From CAWGXG01 sp963826505 (GTDB taxonomy: Bacteria > Chloroflexota > Anaerolineae > Aggregatilineales > Aggregatilineaceae), in the NCBI GenBank assembly GCA_963826505.1, contig CAWGXG010000007.1, forward strand, positions 1,054,001 through 1,118,000: 64,000 nt of DNA, given 5' to 3'. Under the pieces are notes generated by a model, which saw only the letters and a program-made list of their open reading frames with translations, was not told where the DNA came from and did not search any database. Made by a program: the position numbers and the translations under genes. How positions within the stretch are numbered: the stretch's first letter is position 1; each line of letters begins with the position of its first letter. Positions 15,899 to 24,364 of this stretch are shown here, piece after piece.

Positions 15899-16435
15899 TC
15901 ACCTTTTCAGACGGGCCAAGTACTGCTTGCGGAATTTCGCCACTTTGGGCGCGATCACCATGCGGCAGTAGCCCTGGGCAGGGTTGCGCGCGAAATATTC
16001 CTGGTGATAGTCCTCTGCCGGATAAAACACGTTCAATGGCTCGATCGCGGTCACGATCGGATCGTCCCACAAGCTCTGCGCGGTGAGGTCCGCGATCGTC
16101 CGTTCGGCGATGGCCTGTTGTTCGGGGGAATGGGTGAAAATCACCGAGCGGTACTGCGTGCCCACGTCCGCGCCCTGACGGTTGAGCGTGGTCGGATCGT
16201 GGATGGTGAAAAATACGTCTAGAATATCCCTGAACGTGATCACGTCCGGATCAAACGTCACCTGCACGACTTCCGCGTGTCCGGTCATTCCGGTACAGAC
16301 CTGCTGGTAACTGGGTTCGACCGTCTGCCCGCCTGCGTAGCCGGACACCACGTCCAGCACGCCTTTGAGTTCATCGTATACGGCTTCCAAGCACCAAAAA
16401 CACCCGCCGCCCAGTGTTGTCATTTCCGCTGCCAT
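15899..16435 (-). CDS. msrA: Peptide methionine sulfoxide reductase MsrA
   Basis: A 178-residue MsrA. The catalytic Cys is in GGGCFWCLE at residues 10-17. EVVQVTFDP, QYRSVIF and the C-terminal EDYHQEYF are all typical. It reduces the S-epimer of methionine sulfoxide in proteins using thioredoxin. AAAGGA precedes the ATG. The C-terminal segment PAQGYCRMVIAPKVAKFRK carries the probable recycling Cys. Appears monocistronic. Confidence 0.96.
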   Translation of the reverse strand: MAAEMTTLGGGCFWCLEAVYDELKGVLDVVSGYAGGQTVEPSYQQVCTGMTGHAEVVQVTFDPDVITFRDILDVFFTIHDPTTLNRQGADVGTQYRSVIFTHSPEQQAIAERTIADLTAQSLWDDPIVTAIEPLNVFYPAEDYHQEYFARNPAQGYCRMVIAPKVAKFRKQYLARLKR

Positions 16436-16566
16436 CCGCTCATCCTTTCCTGTTCTGCCGTATTGATGCTGTAGTGTGGTGAAGAGAGGTCAATACGGAT
16501 GTCCCGATGTGGCAGATTATAGCGATCTGGACGGCCGGTTGGGAGATCACACCGGGAAGTGTCGCG

Positions 16567-17334
16567 CTAGCTGCCGATCTCCTGCCGCTGCAAGATCGCG
16601 CAGTTGGCCGCTGCCGCGCCCGCCACGATGACCAGCGTCACGATCAGCGCGCCCCAGCGGGCCGGACCGCCATTCTCCGCTGCTATGCCGCTGCCCCAGC
16701 CCAACAGTTCGCCCGGTGCCAGCGTGGTGAACATGCCCGACAGCAGCACGATCAGTACGAACACAAACGCGATGCCTCCGGCGCTGGCTACCGATCGTCC
16801 TAACGTGCTGCCTAACAGCGACAGGCTCACCAGGCTGAGCAGCCACACATACATCAGGATCACGAGGGCAGCGAAACGCCCAACCGCCAGTGTCTTGAAC
16901 AGGATCGCGGTGTACAGGTAAGCCGCGACTCCGCTCAGGATCAGGCCGAGGCCGAACATGATCGCCAGCGCGCCCAGCTTCGCCAGGACGAAGGTCGTGC
17001 GCGGCAGCGGGTGGGCGAACATCAACGCGGCTTGCCCGCGCTCGCGCTCGCTCACGATGGCGTTGAAGCTCATCAATATAGCCAGCAGCAGCCCAAACTG
17101 GGTGATGTTCTTGACGAACTGGTCGATCGCGTCTTTGGCGGTCGGCGTGGGGAGCGTGATGATCACGCCCGAACTCTGGTTTTCTCCCAACGATTTGATC
17201 AGATCCGGCGTGATCTTCGCCAGGATGGGCGACATCAGCCCAAAGGCAATCAAAACCAGCAGCACGATCAACAGCTTGCGCGTATGCCACAGATCGCGCA
17301 GCTCTTTGCGCAGTTGAATCCCGAAAACACGCAT
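16567..17334 (-). CDS. ABC-2 type transporter permease
   Basis: A 255-residue permease with about six transmembrane helices, starting MRVFGIQLRKELRDLWHTRK, a typical ABC-2 N terminus. SFNAIVSERERGQAALMFAHPLPRTTFVLAK is the characteristic first cytoplasmic loop that contacts the ATPase. Its ATG overlaps the ATPase stop (TGATG), so the two are translationally coupled. The substrate is unknown; this subfamily includes exporters of drugs, lipids and copper-linked NosY-type proteins. Confidence 0.85.
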   Translation of the reverse strand: MRVFGIQLRKELRDLWHTRKLLIVLLVLIAFGLMSPILAKITPDLIKSLGENQSSGVIITLPTPTAKDAIDQFVKNITQFGLLLAILMSFNAIVSERERGQAALMFAHPLPRTTFVLAKLGALAIMFGLGLILSGVAAYLYTAILFKTLAVGRFAALVILMYVWLLSLVSLSLLGSTLGRSVASAGGIAFVFVLIVLLSGMFTTLAPGELLGWGSGIAAENGGPARWGALIVTLVIVAGAAAANCAILQRQEIGS

Positions 17335-18332
17335 CAGGCTTTTGCCTCCGCCGTGGCGCTGGGAGTCGCTTCACTCGACTCACCATCTTCCGCTCCGTTG
17401 GTCAGCCGCAGGAAGATGTCTTCCAGCGTGGCTCCCAGCATTTCGAAACGCAGCACGGGCAGGTCTTGCAGCAGGACTAGCAGCGCGCGCCGCGCCGTCT
17501 CAGCCTCGTGCACGCTGACGCGCAGCCGTGCACCCTCCAGCGCCACGCGCTCAACCCACGACTCCCCGCGCAGCCGATCGTTGAGTGCGGCCAGCGCGGC
17601 GGTTCCGTCCGGCGTCACGTCGATTTCGAAGATCGGGCGGGCGTAACGCGCCAGCAGATCGTCGCGCTGCGCCTGGAGCACCAATGCTCCCTGGTCGATG
17701 ATCCCGATTTCGTCACACAGCCGTTCCGCGTCGTTGAGAATGTGCGTCGAGAAGAACACGGTCAACTGCCCGCGCAGATCGCCGAGTATGTCGAGCATTG
17801 CCTTGCGGCCAGCCGGGTCCAGCGCCGACACCGGCTCGTCCAGCAGCAGGACCGCGGGATCGGGCAGCAGGGCTTGCGCCAGACCCAGGCGCTGTTTCAT
17901 CCCGCGCGAATAACCTCCGACGCGTTTCTTGGCGGCTTTCAGCAGCCCGACGCGGTCTAATGTGGCGTCAATGGGGGGCGCGTCCAGCCCGTGCAGGTCT
18001 GCCACATAGCGCAGAAAATCGCGCGCGCTCATCCAGTCATAGAAGGCGGGCGTGTCGGGCAGGTAACCGATCGGCGGGCGCTGGCCCGTACCGACCGTGA
18101 TGCCTTCGATCGTGACCTGTCCGGCGGTGGCGTGGGCCAGCCCGGTCATAATGCGCAGCGTGGTAGTTTTCCCCGCGCCGTTGGGGCCGAGAAAAGCGAA
18201 GATCGAGCCGCGCGGCACATCCAGGTTCAGCCCTTTGAGGGCCTCGAACGTGCCGAAGCGCTTGGTCAGCGCGCGCACGGTGATCGCGTTCGCATCCCGT
18301 TCCGCGTGATCTCCCTGGTGAGCGGCGGTCAT
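17334..18332 (-). CDS. ABC transporter ATP-binding protein
   Basis: A 332-residue ATPase. Walker A is GPNGAGKTT, the signature YSRGMKQRLGLAQAL, Walker B VLLLDEPVSALDP, and the H-loop FFSTHIL. A C-terminal regulatory region of about 90 residues follows, and the last 25 residues are Ala/Glu/Ser-rich. Partner of the permease encoded immediately downstream and overlapping the PLDc_N gene by 4 bp upstream. Likely an exporter component. Confidence 0.93.
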   Translation of the reverse strand: MTAAHQGDHAERDANAITVRALTKRFGTFEALKGLNLDVPRGSIFAFLGPNGAGKTTTLRIMTGLAHATAGQVTIEGITVGTGQRPPIGYLPDTPAFYDWMSARDFLRYVADLHGLDAPPIDATLDRVGLLKAAKKRVGGYSRGMKQRLGLAQALLPDPAVLLLDEPVSALDPAGRKAMLDILGDLRGQLTVFFSTHILNDAERLCDEIGIIDQGALVLQAQRDDLLARYARPIFEIDVTPDGTAALAALNDRLRGESWVERVALEGARLRVSVHEAETARRALLVLLQDLPVLRFEMLGATLEDIFLRLTNGAEDGESSEATPSATAEAKA

Positions 18333-18550
18333 TCCAGGTCGTCTCCGCCCATGTCTGGTTTGCGCCCGATCGCGAAATAGAGCAGCACGCCGACCAGCTC
18401 ACCCAGCACGACGATCAGGATCCACGCCCACACCGGCAAGGGTGGCTGGGTCCCCTTGTGGCGGTAAATGTCCACCAGGGCGAAGATCTGCAAGCCTATT
18501 TGAATTGCGAGGAGGGGAATGAGCATAAGAATGAGGGTTGAAGAACTCAT
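18329..18550 (-). CDS. PLDc_N-domain small membrane protein
   Basis: A 73-residue protein with two transmembrane helices separated by DIYRHKGTQPPLPVWAW, the pattern of the phospholipase D-nuclease N-terminal family. The start at 18550 follows GGAGG by about 8 nt. It overlaps the ABC ATPase start by 4 bp (ATGA), so it is the first gene of the exporter operon. In other bacteria such proteins occur as small accessory subunits beside ABC-2 exporters; the function is unproven. Confidence 0.75.
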   Translation of the reverse strand: MSSSTLILMLIPLLAIQIGLQIFALVDIYRHKGTQPPLPVWAWILIVVLGELVGVLLYFAIGRKPDMGGDDLE

Positions 18551-18608
18551 GATGTGGTCCTCCAGAGACCAGCACTGCACAACCGCCGGGCCGCCATTGG
18601 CCCGGTGC

Positions 18609-19103
18609 TTACTGGCGAGCCAGTTCGGCCAACAGCCAGGCGTGTTCGGACAGAGTTCGCGCAATCGTTTCAGCATCACGCTGCGCGTCCGGCTCCGGCG
18701 ACGGATCAGTGGGCCCAGTCGGGAGCCAGGCCGCAAACGCGGCGACGTCGCTGCGCCCTTCGGCCATGTCGATGATATGGGTCAGCGCGTCCGCCGGGTC
18801 CCACGTGACGCAGCGCCCGTTGATCGCCAGCATGAACAACGCGCCAACGGTAGCCGTGCGCTTGTTGCCGTCCGCAAACGGATGGTTGCGCGCGATGGAA
18901 TGCAACAGCGCCGCCGCTTTCTCTGGCAGGGTCGGGTAGGCGTCCTGGCCGAACGCGGTCTGCATGGGACGTCCGGCTGCTGCTTCGAGCAGGTCCATCG
19001 CGCGGACCTTCTGTTTGCCCTTGAGAATCTTGTGGATGGGTTCGTGGGCAGACAGTTGGTCGTTGATGTACACCAGTTCGTCGACGGTCACATAACGCGT
19101 CAT
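18609..19103 (-). CDS. Doc-type Fic-domain protein (toxin family), copy 2
   Basis: A 164-residue death-on-curing family protein. The Fic core HPFADGNKRTA is near residue 74, and LKGKQKVRAMDLLEAA and the DxG-rich helix after the core are typical. Doc toxins phosphorylate EF-Tu using the same core with DANKR or DGNKR. A 40-residue extension after the Doc fold (DPSPEPDAQRDAETIARTL) is unusual. It follows and overlaps the first Doc gene by 4 bp. No Phd-like antitoxin gene is adjacent. Confidence 0.85.
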   Translation of the reverse strand: MTRYVTVDELVYINDQLSAHEPIHKILKGKQKVRAMDLLEAAAGRPMQTAFGQDAYPTLPEKAAALLHSIARNHPFADGNKRTATVGALFMLAINGRCVTWDPADALTHIIDMAEGRSDVAAFAAWLPTGPTDPSPEPDAQRDAETIARTLSEHAWLLAELARQ

Positions 19104-19513
19104 AGCGGCTCCGTGTTGGTGTGCAGCCAGGCGGCGATCCCCGGCAGATCGACCCGATTTTGCGCCACATCAAGCACAAAGCTGATGGCTGCCTGATCGT
19201 CCCAGATCGGGCGCAGGCCGTTGGCGCGCAAAAAACGGACGGTCGCGGCGGTCGCCGTGCGTTTGTTGCCGTCATAGAACAGGTGATGGGCGGCCAGTGC
19301 GTGCAGCAGGGCCGCCGCCTTGTCGAACAGCGTCGGGAACATTTCCTCACCAAACAGCACGAGCATTGGGCGCGCCGCGGCTTTGCGCAGCAGGTACCGG
19401 TCGCGCACATCGGGGCGACGTCCTAACACCTCTTCGGCAATGGCGTAAAGATCGGCGGGGGAGAGGTAGTGGATAGCGGGATCGTCCAATGACATCGTAC
19501 AGCGTCCGTTCAT
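19100..19513 (-). CDS. Doc-type Fic-domain protein (toxin family), copy 1
   Basis: A 137-residue Doc paralogue with the core HLFYDGNKRTATAATVRFL near residue 88 and an N-terminal YLSPADLYAIAEEVLG that matches Doc openings. Full length for the family. The start is uncertain: an in-frame ATG six codons later (19495) is equally placed, and neither has a strong Shine-Dalgarno. The two copies are diverged paralogues rather than a recent duplication. A Phd-type antitoxin is missing on both sides, so it may be elsewhere or the pair may not be a classical toxin-antitoxin module. Confidence 0.82.
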   Translation of the reverse strand: MNGRCTMSLDDPAIHYLSPADLYAIAEEVLGRRPDVRDRYLLRKAAARPMLVLFGEEMFPTLFDKAAALLHALAAHHLFYDGNKRTATAATVRFLRANGLRPIWDDQAAISFVLDVAQNRVDLPGIAAWLHTNTEPL

Positions 19514-19600
19514 ATTCCGCCACAGATTGTATCAGGTATTACGCAAGGGGAGCAGGGTTCACATCGTTTTCTAAGGTGGAAAAGTATGATACACTAATTC

Positions 19601-19614
19601 TGAGAGCGCTCCCA
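19601..19614. promoter_or_regulatory. LacI-family (CebR-like) operator before the GH3 gene
   Basis: TGAGAGCGCTCCCA differs by one base from TGGGAGCGCTCCCA, the actinobacterial CebR/CelR cello-oligosaccharide operator. It lies 10 bp after a possible -10 (TATGAT, 19585-19590), where a bound repressor would block transcription, and 85 bp before the glycosidase start. No LacI gene is in the window. Confidence 0.6.
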
Positions 19615-19698
19615 GTGTTGATTTCAGCGCGATCCACAACTTCTGGTGTTGTTCAAGAGAAAAATCGGTTTGGTTCATTCATTCCGAAGGAGACGGTC

Positions 19699-22368
19699 AT
19701 GAAAAAAACGGTCGTTACAGCATTCATCCTGACGATGCTCGCGCTCAGTCTGGTGTTCAGCGCGTCGCTGCTCAGCCACCCCGGCCCAATCGCAGCTCAG
19801 GGCGGCTCCCTCGCGCCTGCTGGCGATCCCGGCCAGACGTATTACGCGCCCTTCCCGGTGTCGGTGACGCTCGACGGCGATTTGAGCGAGTGGGCGGATG
19901 TGCCGATGGTCACTGTGTCGGGGACCGCTGACGAGGATGGCAATGTCCCCGGCTTCACGTTTGCGGCTGCCGCCGACGACACCTATCTGTATTTCATGGC
20001 GGATGTAGCCGACGCGAACATCATCAGCGGCCAGCACGGCACCGACTATTGGAACGAAGATTCGGTTGAGTTCTACATCAATGCGACGGGCAATCTGCTG
20101 CTGCACACCTACCAGGACGGCGTCGCGCAGATCACCGTTCCGGCCATGAATATGGACTTGCCCGTCGATCAGCGCGCGCTGGGTGGGGTGCGCGTGGAGA
20201 CGACCGGTGCTCAGTCGGCGGTCGCCCGGACGGACACCGGCTGGGCGGCAGAAGTCGCGGTGCCGCTGGTCAACGATGTGTGGACGATCACGCCCGAACA
20301 CGGCGGTGTGTTGGGGTTTCAGGCACATCTGAACGGCGCGTCGACCGCGAATCGCGACACCAAGCTGATCTGGTCGGTCTATGACACCTCTGACCGCTCT
20401 TACCTGGATCCCAGCCTGTTCGGCCAGTTGATCTTCTACGCCGTCGGCCAGACCGACCGGCCCGCCCCGGTCAGCACGGAACCCACACCCAAACCGCCCA
20501 AAGTCGATACGACCGCGCTGTACTACCTGGACTCCATGCCGATCAAGGCGCGTGTCACCGATTTGTTGTCGCGCATGACCCTTGACGAAAAGATCGGGCA
20601 GATGACGCTGGTCGAAAAGGACAGCATCTACCCGTCCGACATCACCGATCTGGGTATCGGCGGTTTGCTGAGTGGCGGCGGCGGATCGCCCACCCCGAAT
20701 ACACCCGAAGCCTGGGCCGAGATGGTGTCCAACTTCCAGAGTTACGCGCTCGACTCGCGTTTGGGTATCCCATTGATCTACGGTGTGGACGCGGTCCACG
20801 GGCATAACAACCTGATGGGTGCCGTGATCTTCCCGCAGGAAATCGGGCTGGGCGCGGCGAACGATCCCGACCTGATGACGCGCATCGGGCAGGTGACCGC
20901 GCAAGAAATGATCGCGACCGGCATCTACTGGGATTACGCGCCCGTGATCGCTGTGCCGCAGGATATTCGCTGGGGTCGCACCTATGAAGCTTACGGCGAA
21001 AACACCGATCTGGTGTCCGAACTGGGAACGGCGTATTTGATCGGGTTGCAGGGCAGCACATGGACCGACCTCTCCGATCCGCTGACGGTGCTCGGCACGC
21101 CCAAGCATTACCTGGGCGACGGCGGCACGACCTGGGGCAGCTCGACCACCCCGGGCTACATGCTTGATCAGGGTGATATGCAAGTCGATGAAGATACGCT
21201 GCGCGCGCTGTATCTGCCCCCGTACCAGGCCGCTGTAGACGCGGGCGCGATGAGCATCATGGTGTCGTTCTCAAGCTGGAACGGGACCAAAATGCATGCC
21301 GAAAAATACCTGGTGACCGACGTCCTCAAGGGTGAGCTGGGGTTCCGGGGCTTTGTAGTGTCCGACTGGGGCGGCGTCGACCAGATCGACCCGGATTACT
21401 ACACCGCTGTCGTCGCGGCGATCAATGCCGGGGTGGATATGAACATGGTGCCCTACGATTATGGCCGGTTCATCTCGACGATGAAGGACGCCGTCGACAA
21501 GGGTGATATCTCGCTGGAACGCATTGACGACGCTGTGAGCCGCATCCTGACCGTCAAGTTCGCGCTCGGTTTGTTTGAGCGGCCGTTCGGGCAAGACGCG
21601 CTGCAGAGCGCCGTCGGGTCGAAGGAACATCGCGCCCTGGCGCGTGAAGCAGTGGGCAAATCGCTGGTGCTGCTCAAGAACTCAGACGACGTGTTACCCC
21701 TTGCGGCCGATACGCCAGTAATCTATGTCGCTGGTGCGGCGGCCGACGACATCGGTATTCAGAGCGGCGGCTGGACGATCACCTGGCAGGGATCGTCGGG
21801 CGACATCACGCCGGGTACGACGATTCTGGAGGCGATCGGGGCCACCGTCAGCGATGAGACGGCGATCGTGTACAGCGCCAGCGGAACCTTCAGCCCTGTG
21901 ACCGACGCCGACGGCAACCCGCTAGTCCCGGACGTGTGCATTGCCGTAGCAGGCGAGCGTCCCTATGCGGAGGGGCAGGGCGACGACGGTAAGCTGACGC
22001 TGCCTTCCGGCGATCTGCGCATGCTGCGCGCGATGCGCGGGACGTGCGATACGCTGGTGGTCGTGTTGATTTCGGGTCGTCCGATGATCATCACCGATCT
22101 GATCGACGACTGGGATGCGGTCGTCGCGGCGTGGCTGCCCGGCACTGAAGGGCAGGGTGTCGCGGATGGGTTGTTCGGCCTGCGTCCGATCACCGGCAAG
22201 CTGTCGTACACGTGGCCGCGCTCGGTGGACCAGCTCCCGCTGGGGTCCGGCACGGGCGATCCGCTGTTCCCGTTCGGGTATGGTCTGGAAACAGCGGGCG
22301 ATGCACCGCCTGACGTAATCGTCACGACCCCCGAACTCCCCGCGCCCGACGCGAACGCGGGCAGCTAG
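19699..22368 (+). CDS. Secreted glycoside hydrolase family 3 (beta-glucosidase-like) with N-terminal CBM9-like domain
   Basis: An 889-residue exported enzyme. The signal peptide is MKKTVVTAFILTMLALSLVF with cleavage expected near AAQG. A CBM9/DOMON-like beta-sandwich follows (VTLDGDLSEWADVPM, to about residue 250). After a Pro/Thr linker comes the GH3 TIM barrel, from RVTDLLSRMTLDEKIGQMTL through the nucleophile Asp in GFVVSDWGGVDQ, then the GH3 C-terminal domain (VGKSLVLLKNSDDVLPLA) ending near 860. The start at 19699 has AAGGAG upstream; the reading frame stays open upstream but is not coding. Beta-glucosidase or related exo-hydrolase on plant or microbial glucans. Confidence 0.93.
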   Translation: MKKTVVTAFILTMLALSLVFSASLLSHPGPIAAQGGSLAPAGDPGQTYYAPFPVSVTLDGDLSEWADVPMVTVSGTADEDGNVPGFTFAAAADDTYLYFMADVADANIISGQHGTDYWNEDSVEFYINATGNLLLHTYQDGVAQITVPAMNMDLPVDQRALGGVRVETTGAQSAVARTDTGWAAEVAVPLVNDVWTITPEHGGVLGFQAHLNGASTANRDTKLIWSVYDTSDRSYLDPSLFGQLIFYAVGQTDRPAPVSTEPTPKPPKVDTTALYYLDSMPIKARVTDLLSRMTLDEKIGQMTLVEKDSIYPSDITDLGIGGLLSGGGGSPTPNTPEAWAEMVSNFQSYALDSRLGIPLIYGVDAVHGHNNLMGAVIFPQEIGLGAANDPDLMTRIGQVTAQEMIATGIYWDYAPVIAVPQDIRWGRTYEAYGENTDLVSELGTAYLIGLQGSTWTDLSDPLTVLGTPKHYLGDGGTTWGSSTTPGYMLDQGDMQVDEDTLRALYLPPYQAAVDAGAMSIMVSFSSWNGTKMHAEKYLVTDVLKGELGFRGFVVSDWGGVDQIDPDYYTAVVAAINAGVDMNMVPYDYGRFISTMKDAVDKGDISLERIDDAVSRILTVKFALGLFERPFGQDALQSAVGSKEHRALAREAVGKSLVLLKNSDDVLPLAADTPVIYVAGAAADDIGIQSGGWTITWQGSSGDITPGTTILEAIGATVSDETAIVYSASGTFSPVTDADGNPLVPDVCIAVAGERPYAEGQGDDGKLTLPSGDLRMLRAMRGTCDTLVVVLISGRPMIITDLIDDWDAVVAAWLPGTEGQGVADGLFGLRPITGKLSYTWPRSVDQLPLGSGTGDPLFPFGYGLETAGDAPPDVIVTTPELPAPDANAGS

Positions 22369-22394
22369 ACACAGCGCTGTAATGCACTGAGGCA

Positions 22395-22428
22395 GAAAAA
22401 ACGCCCGGTATCCAAAAGATGCCGGGCG
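22395..22428 (-). terminator. Intrinsic terminator of cold-shock gene 2
   Basis: On the minus strand GCCCGGCATC pairs with GATACCGGGC across a TTTTG loop (one mismatch), followed by GTTTTTTC. It lies between the csp and GH3 stops and would also stop GH3 transcripts less efficiently. Confidence 0.75.
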
Positions 22429-22463
22429 CATAGATTCCGAAAGGTTAACTCAACAGGCTGCGG

Positions 22464-22679
22464 TTAGCGGCCCAGGCGAATGGCGTTGCTCGCCTGCGGG
22501 CCCTTGGGGCCTTCGGTGATTTCGAATTCCACCTGGTCGCCCTCATTCAGTTCGCGGTAGCCGCTGCCCTGGATCGCGCTGAAGTGCACAAACACATCAG
22601 GACCGCCTTCACGCTGGATGAAACCATAGCCTTTTTGCGCGTTGAACCATTTCACCGTGCCAGTGATACGCTGTGCCAT
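22464..22679 (-). CDS. csp: Cold-shock domain protein 2
   Basis: A 71-residue CspA-family protein, MAQRITGTVKWFNAQKGYGF at the N terminus, with RNP2 DVFVHFSAI. Very similar to csp 1 but not identical (for example KGYGFIQR against KGFGFIAR). The start at 22679 follows AGGAGTC. Monocistronic with its own promoter, leader and terminator. The retention of two copies with matched leaders suggests parallel regulation with possibly different trigger points. Confidence 0.97.
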   Translation of the reverse strand: MAQRITGTVKWFNAQKGYGFIQREGGPDVFVHFSAIQGSGYRELNEGDQVEFEITEGPKGPQASNAIRLGR

Positions 22680-22837
22680 TGCTGGGAGACTCCTTCCCAC
22701 ATGCAGATTAAGAGTTGAAAATGCCGTGATTGTCGTGGGGACGGAGTTGCCTGGGTACCAAAAGCCCCCGGCGCACGGTATGTTTATCGCGCCGGGGGCA
22801 TTCTCTTCCGGTGATGCAAACAACCTTCTCCACTACG
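22680..22837 (-). ncRNA. Structured 5' leader of cold-shock gene 2
   Basis: About 158 nt. In transcript order: box A (22836-22805), a perfect 11-bp stem (GCGCCGGGGGC on the plus strand at 22789-22799 with GCCCCCGGCGC at 22764-22774) followed by TTTT, box B (22753-22731), a 30-nt variable region, AGGAGTC and the ATG. The hairpin differs in sequence and length from that of csp 1 while its place and terminator character are kept, a sign of structural selection. The rest of the 538-bp gap up to 23217 holds the promoter and a -10-like TATAAT at 23130-23135. Confidence 0.75.
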
Positions 22838-22843
22838 GAGTTT

Positions 22844-22872
22844 AGTGTAGTGGATTGTCCCCGAAATGTCAA
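22844..22872 (-). promoter_or_regulatory. Promoter of cold-shock gene 2
   Basis: Minus-strand TTGACA (22872-22867), 17-bp spacer, TACACT (22849-22844). As in csp 1, box A begins about 8 nt after the -10 element. Confidence 0.85.
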
Positions 22873-23217
22873 TAGGTGCGACGTGCGCTCCAGGCTAGCC
22901 TTGTTCCCTGAAAAGCTCGTAATTGGCGCCAAAATCGATGTAAGTGGAGTCAGAGTCGAAGGAGGGATATAGCGTCAATCTTTTGCATTACTCTTAATAA
23001 AAGACTTGCGATGTTCCGTGAATTACTGGTGCATTGCGCATGGATCGGACGAGGGAGGCAGTTACGCCTGCGAGAAAACCTGATGATGAACGGCACTTGC
23101 CGCGCGGCGGGTGGTCCGCCATGATGGGATATAATAGTTCTCCTTCTGATGCTGCTTCGTTCGTTGACGTACCACTTCCGTTTGAATATGGGTACGGTAG
23201 GAAACAAGGGACACACC

Positions 23218-23451
23218 ATGGACCAAGAACTCAACCGCAACCAGTCCCGTTTATTAGTCCGAGCCAGCGCCAGCCGCTGCGCACACTGCCCCACCGACCG
23301 GGTGTGTGCCTGGGATTGTGTGCAGGGGGCCGGTACCGCAGATATTGTAGTCGGTGCCGTGTTGGAACAATCCCACAGTTGGGCGCTGGCGTCTGACGAT
23401 CCGGGCACGCAAGCCGTTCAAGAGGCATTGTGGGAGTTGTATAACGCCTGA
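23218..23451 (+). CDS. Small Cys-rich hypothetical protein
   Basis: A 77-residue protein whose centre carries four Cys within CAHCPTDRVCAWDC (residues about 21-34), able to bind one metal ion or cluster. The flanks are helical and acidic. The start at 23218 (MDQELNRNQ) is chosen because AGGG lies 9 nt upstream; longer in-frame starts exist at 23149 and 23188. No family recognised. It precedes the sortase gene by 140 bp, with a separate promoter between them. Confidence 0.55.
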   Translation: MDQELNRNQSRLLVRASASRCAHCPTDRVCAWDCVQGAGTADIVVGAVLEQSHSWALASDDPGTQAVQEALWELYNA

Positions 23452-23558
23452 GCGCGGGCGGTTCGGCCGATGTCGCCATGGGCAACCCGACGCACCCACC
23501 CACATGTCAGGCTGGGTGCTGACGCGCGTCAATTGATCGAAAATCAAGACCAGCGTGC

Positions 23559-23564
23559 TATAAT
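23559..23564 (+). promoter_or_regulatory. Extended -10 element before the sortase gene
   Basis: TGCTATAAT (TG-N-TATAAT) ends 29 bp before the GTG start. No good -35 at normal spacing, consistent with an extended -10 promoter and a very short leader. Confidence 0.5.
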
Positions 23565-23593
23565 CTTGTTTTACCGTAATCTGAGGGAACACA

Positions 23594-24265
23594 GTGATTG
23601 GTTCGCCGGTAAAGCGTCGCATCCGTTTTTCGTTTCAGACCTGTTTGATGTTAAGTCTGGAAATACTCGTATTGGTTTTCGCAGCCTGGCGATTAGCCAT
23701 CACTGTGCTGCCCGATCGGCCCCAACCCGCTGCCACCAGCCCTCAGGTTAACGCCGTGCCTCCCGCCAATCTGACCAGTCACGACGTACTACCCACGCCT
23801 ACCCCTGATAACTCGCAGCCGCCGCGCCTGATCGCATTTCCGGGCGCGCAGATGAGCGCCCCGGTGATTCCCGCCGGGCGCGTCAACGGCACCTGGGAAA
23901 CCCGCCATTTAGGCGATTCGGTGGGGCATCTGGTCGGTACGAGCTGGATGGGCGATGCCGGGGGGAACATCGTGCTGGCCGGTCATGTGGAGAGCGCGAC
24001 CGGCGCGCCGGGGCCGTTTGCCCATTTATTCGAGGCGAAGTTAGGCGATCTGGTGGTGCTGCGCGACGGCTCGCAGGAAGAACGTTACCAGGTGACACTG
24101 ATTCAGGAAGTCGATCCGAATGATGTAAGCTGGCTGGCGCAGGATGGGCGCCAGCGCATCACGATGATCACCTGTACGGAGTGGGATCAAAAACAGAAAG
24201 CCTACAAAGGAAGGCTGGTCGTCGTCGCTGAACCGCTGGTCGTGACGGCGCAAAATCCCCAATAA
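23594..24265 (+). CDS. Sortase-family transpeptidase
   Basis: A 223-residue protein with an N-terminal membrane anchor (about 15-38), a Pro/Thr-rich linker to about residue 75, and a sortase beta-barrel. The catalytic triad is visible: His in VLAGHVESA, Cys in TMITCTEWD, Arg in YKGRLVVVAE. The family joins sorted proteins to cell-surface amines. GTG start, with GAGGGA just upstream. No LPxTG substrate gene is in the window. Monocistronic, ended by a strong terminator. Confidence 0.88.
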   Translation: MIGSPVKRRIRFSFQTCLMLSLEILVLVFAAWRLAITVLPDRPQPAATSPQVNAVPPANLTSHDVLPTPTPDNSQPPRLIAFPGAQMSAPVIPAGRVNGTWETRHLGDSVGHLVGTSWMGDAGGNIVLAGHVESATGAPGPFAHLFEAKLGDLVVLRDGSQEERYQVTLIQEVDPNDVSWLAQDGRQRITMITCTEWDQKQKAYKGRLVVVAEPLVVTAQNPQ

Positions 24266-24298
24266 CCTGCCAACGATCATCCCTCTGAAGGAATCACA

Positions 24299-24334
24299 CG
24301 GGGCGCTGCTATTACAGAGCGCCCCGTTTTGTTT
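24299..24334 (+). terminator. Intrinsic terminator of the sortase gene
   Basis: CGGGGCGCT (24299-24307) pairs with AGCGCCCCG (24318-24326), followed by TTTTGTTTG. It also sits before the convergent NHL gene. Confidence 0.8.
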
Positions 24335-24364
24335 GTTCAGATACGTGAGGCTGGCCCCGCGCCC

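Noticed and set aside
19675..21183. 502-codon open frame antisense to the GH3 gene
   Set aside because: Composition is that of an antisense shadow and the other strand encodes an unambiguous secreted GH3 enzyme.
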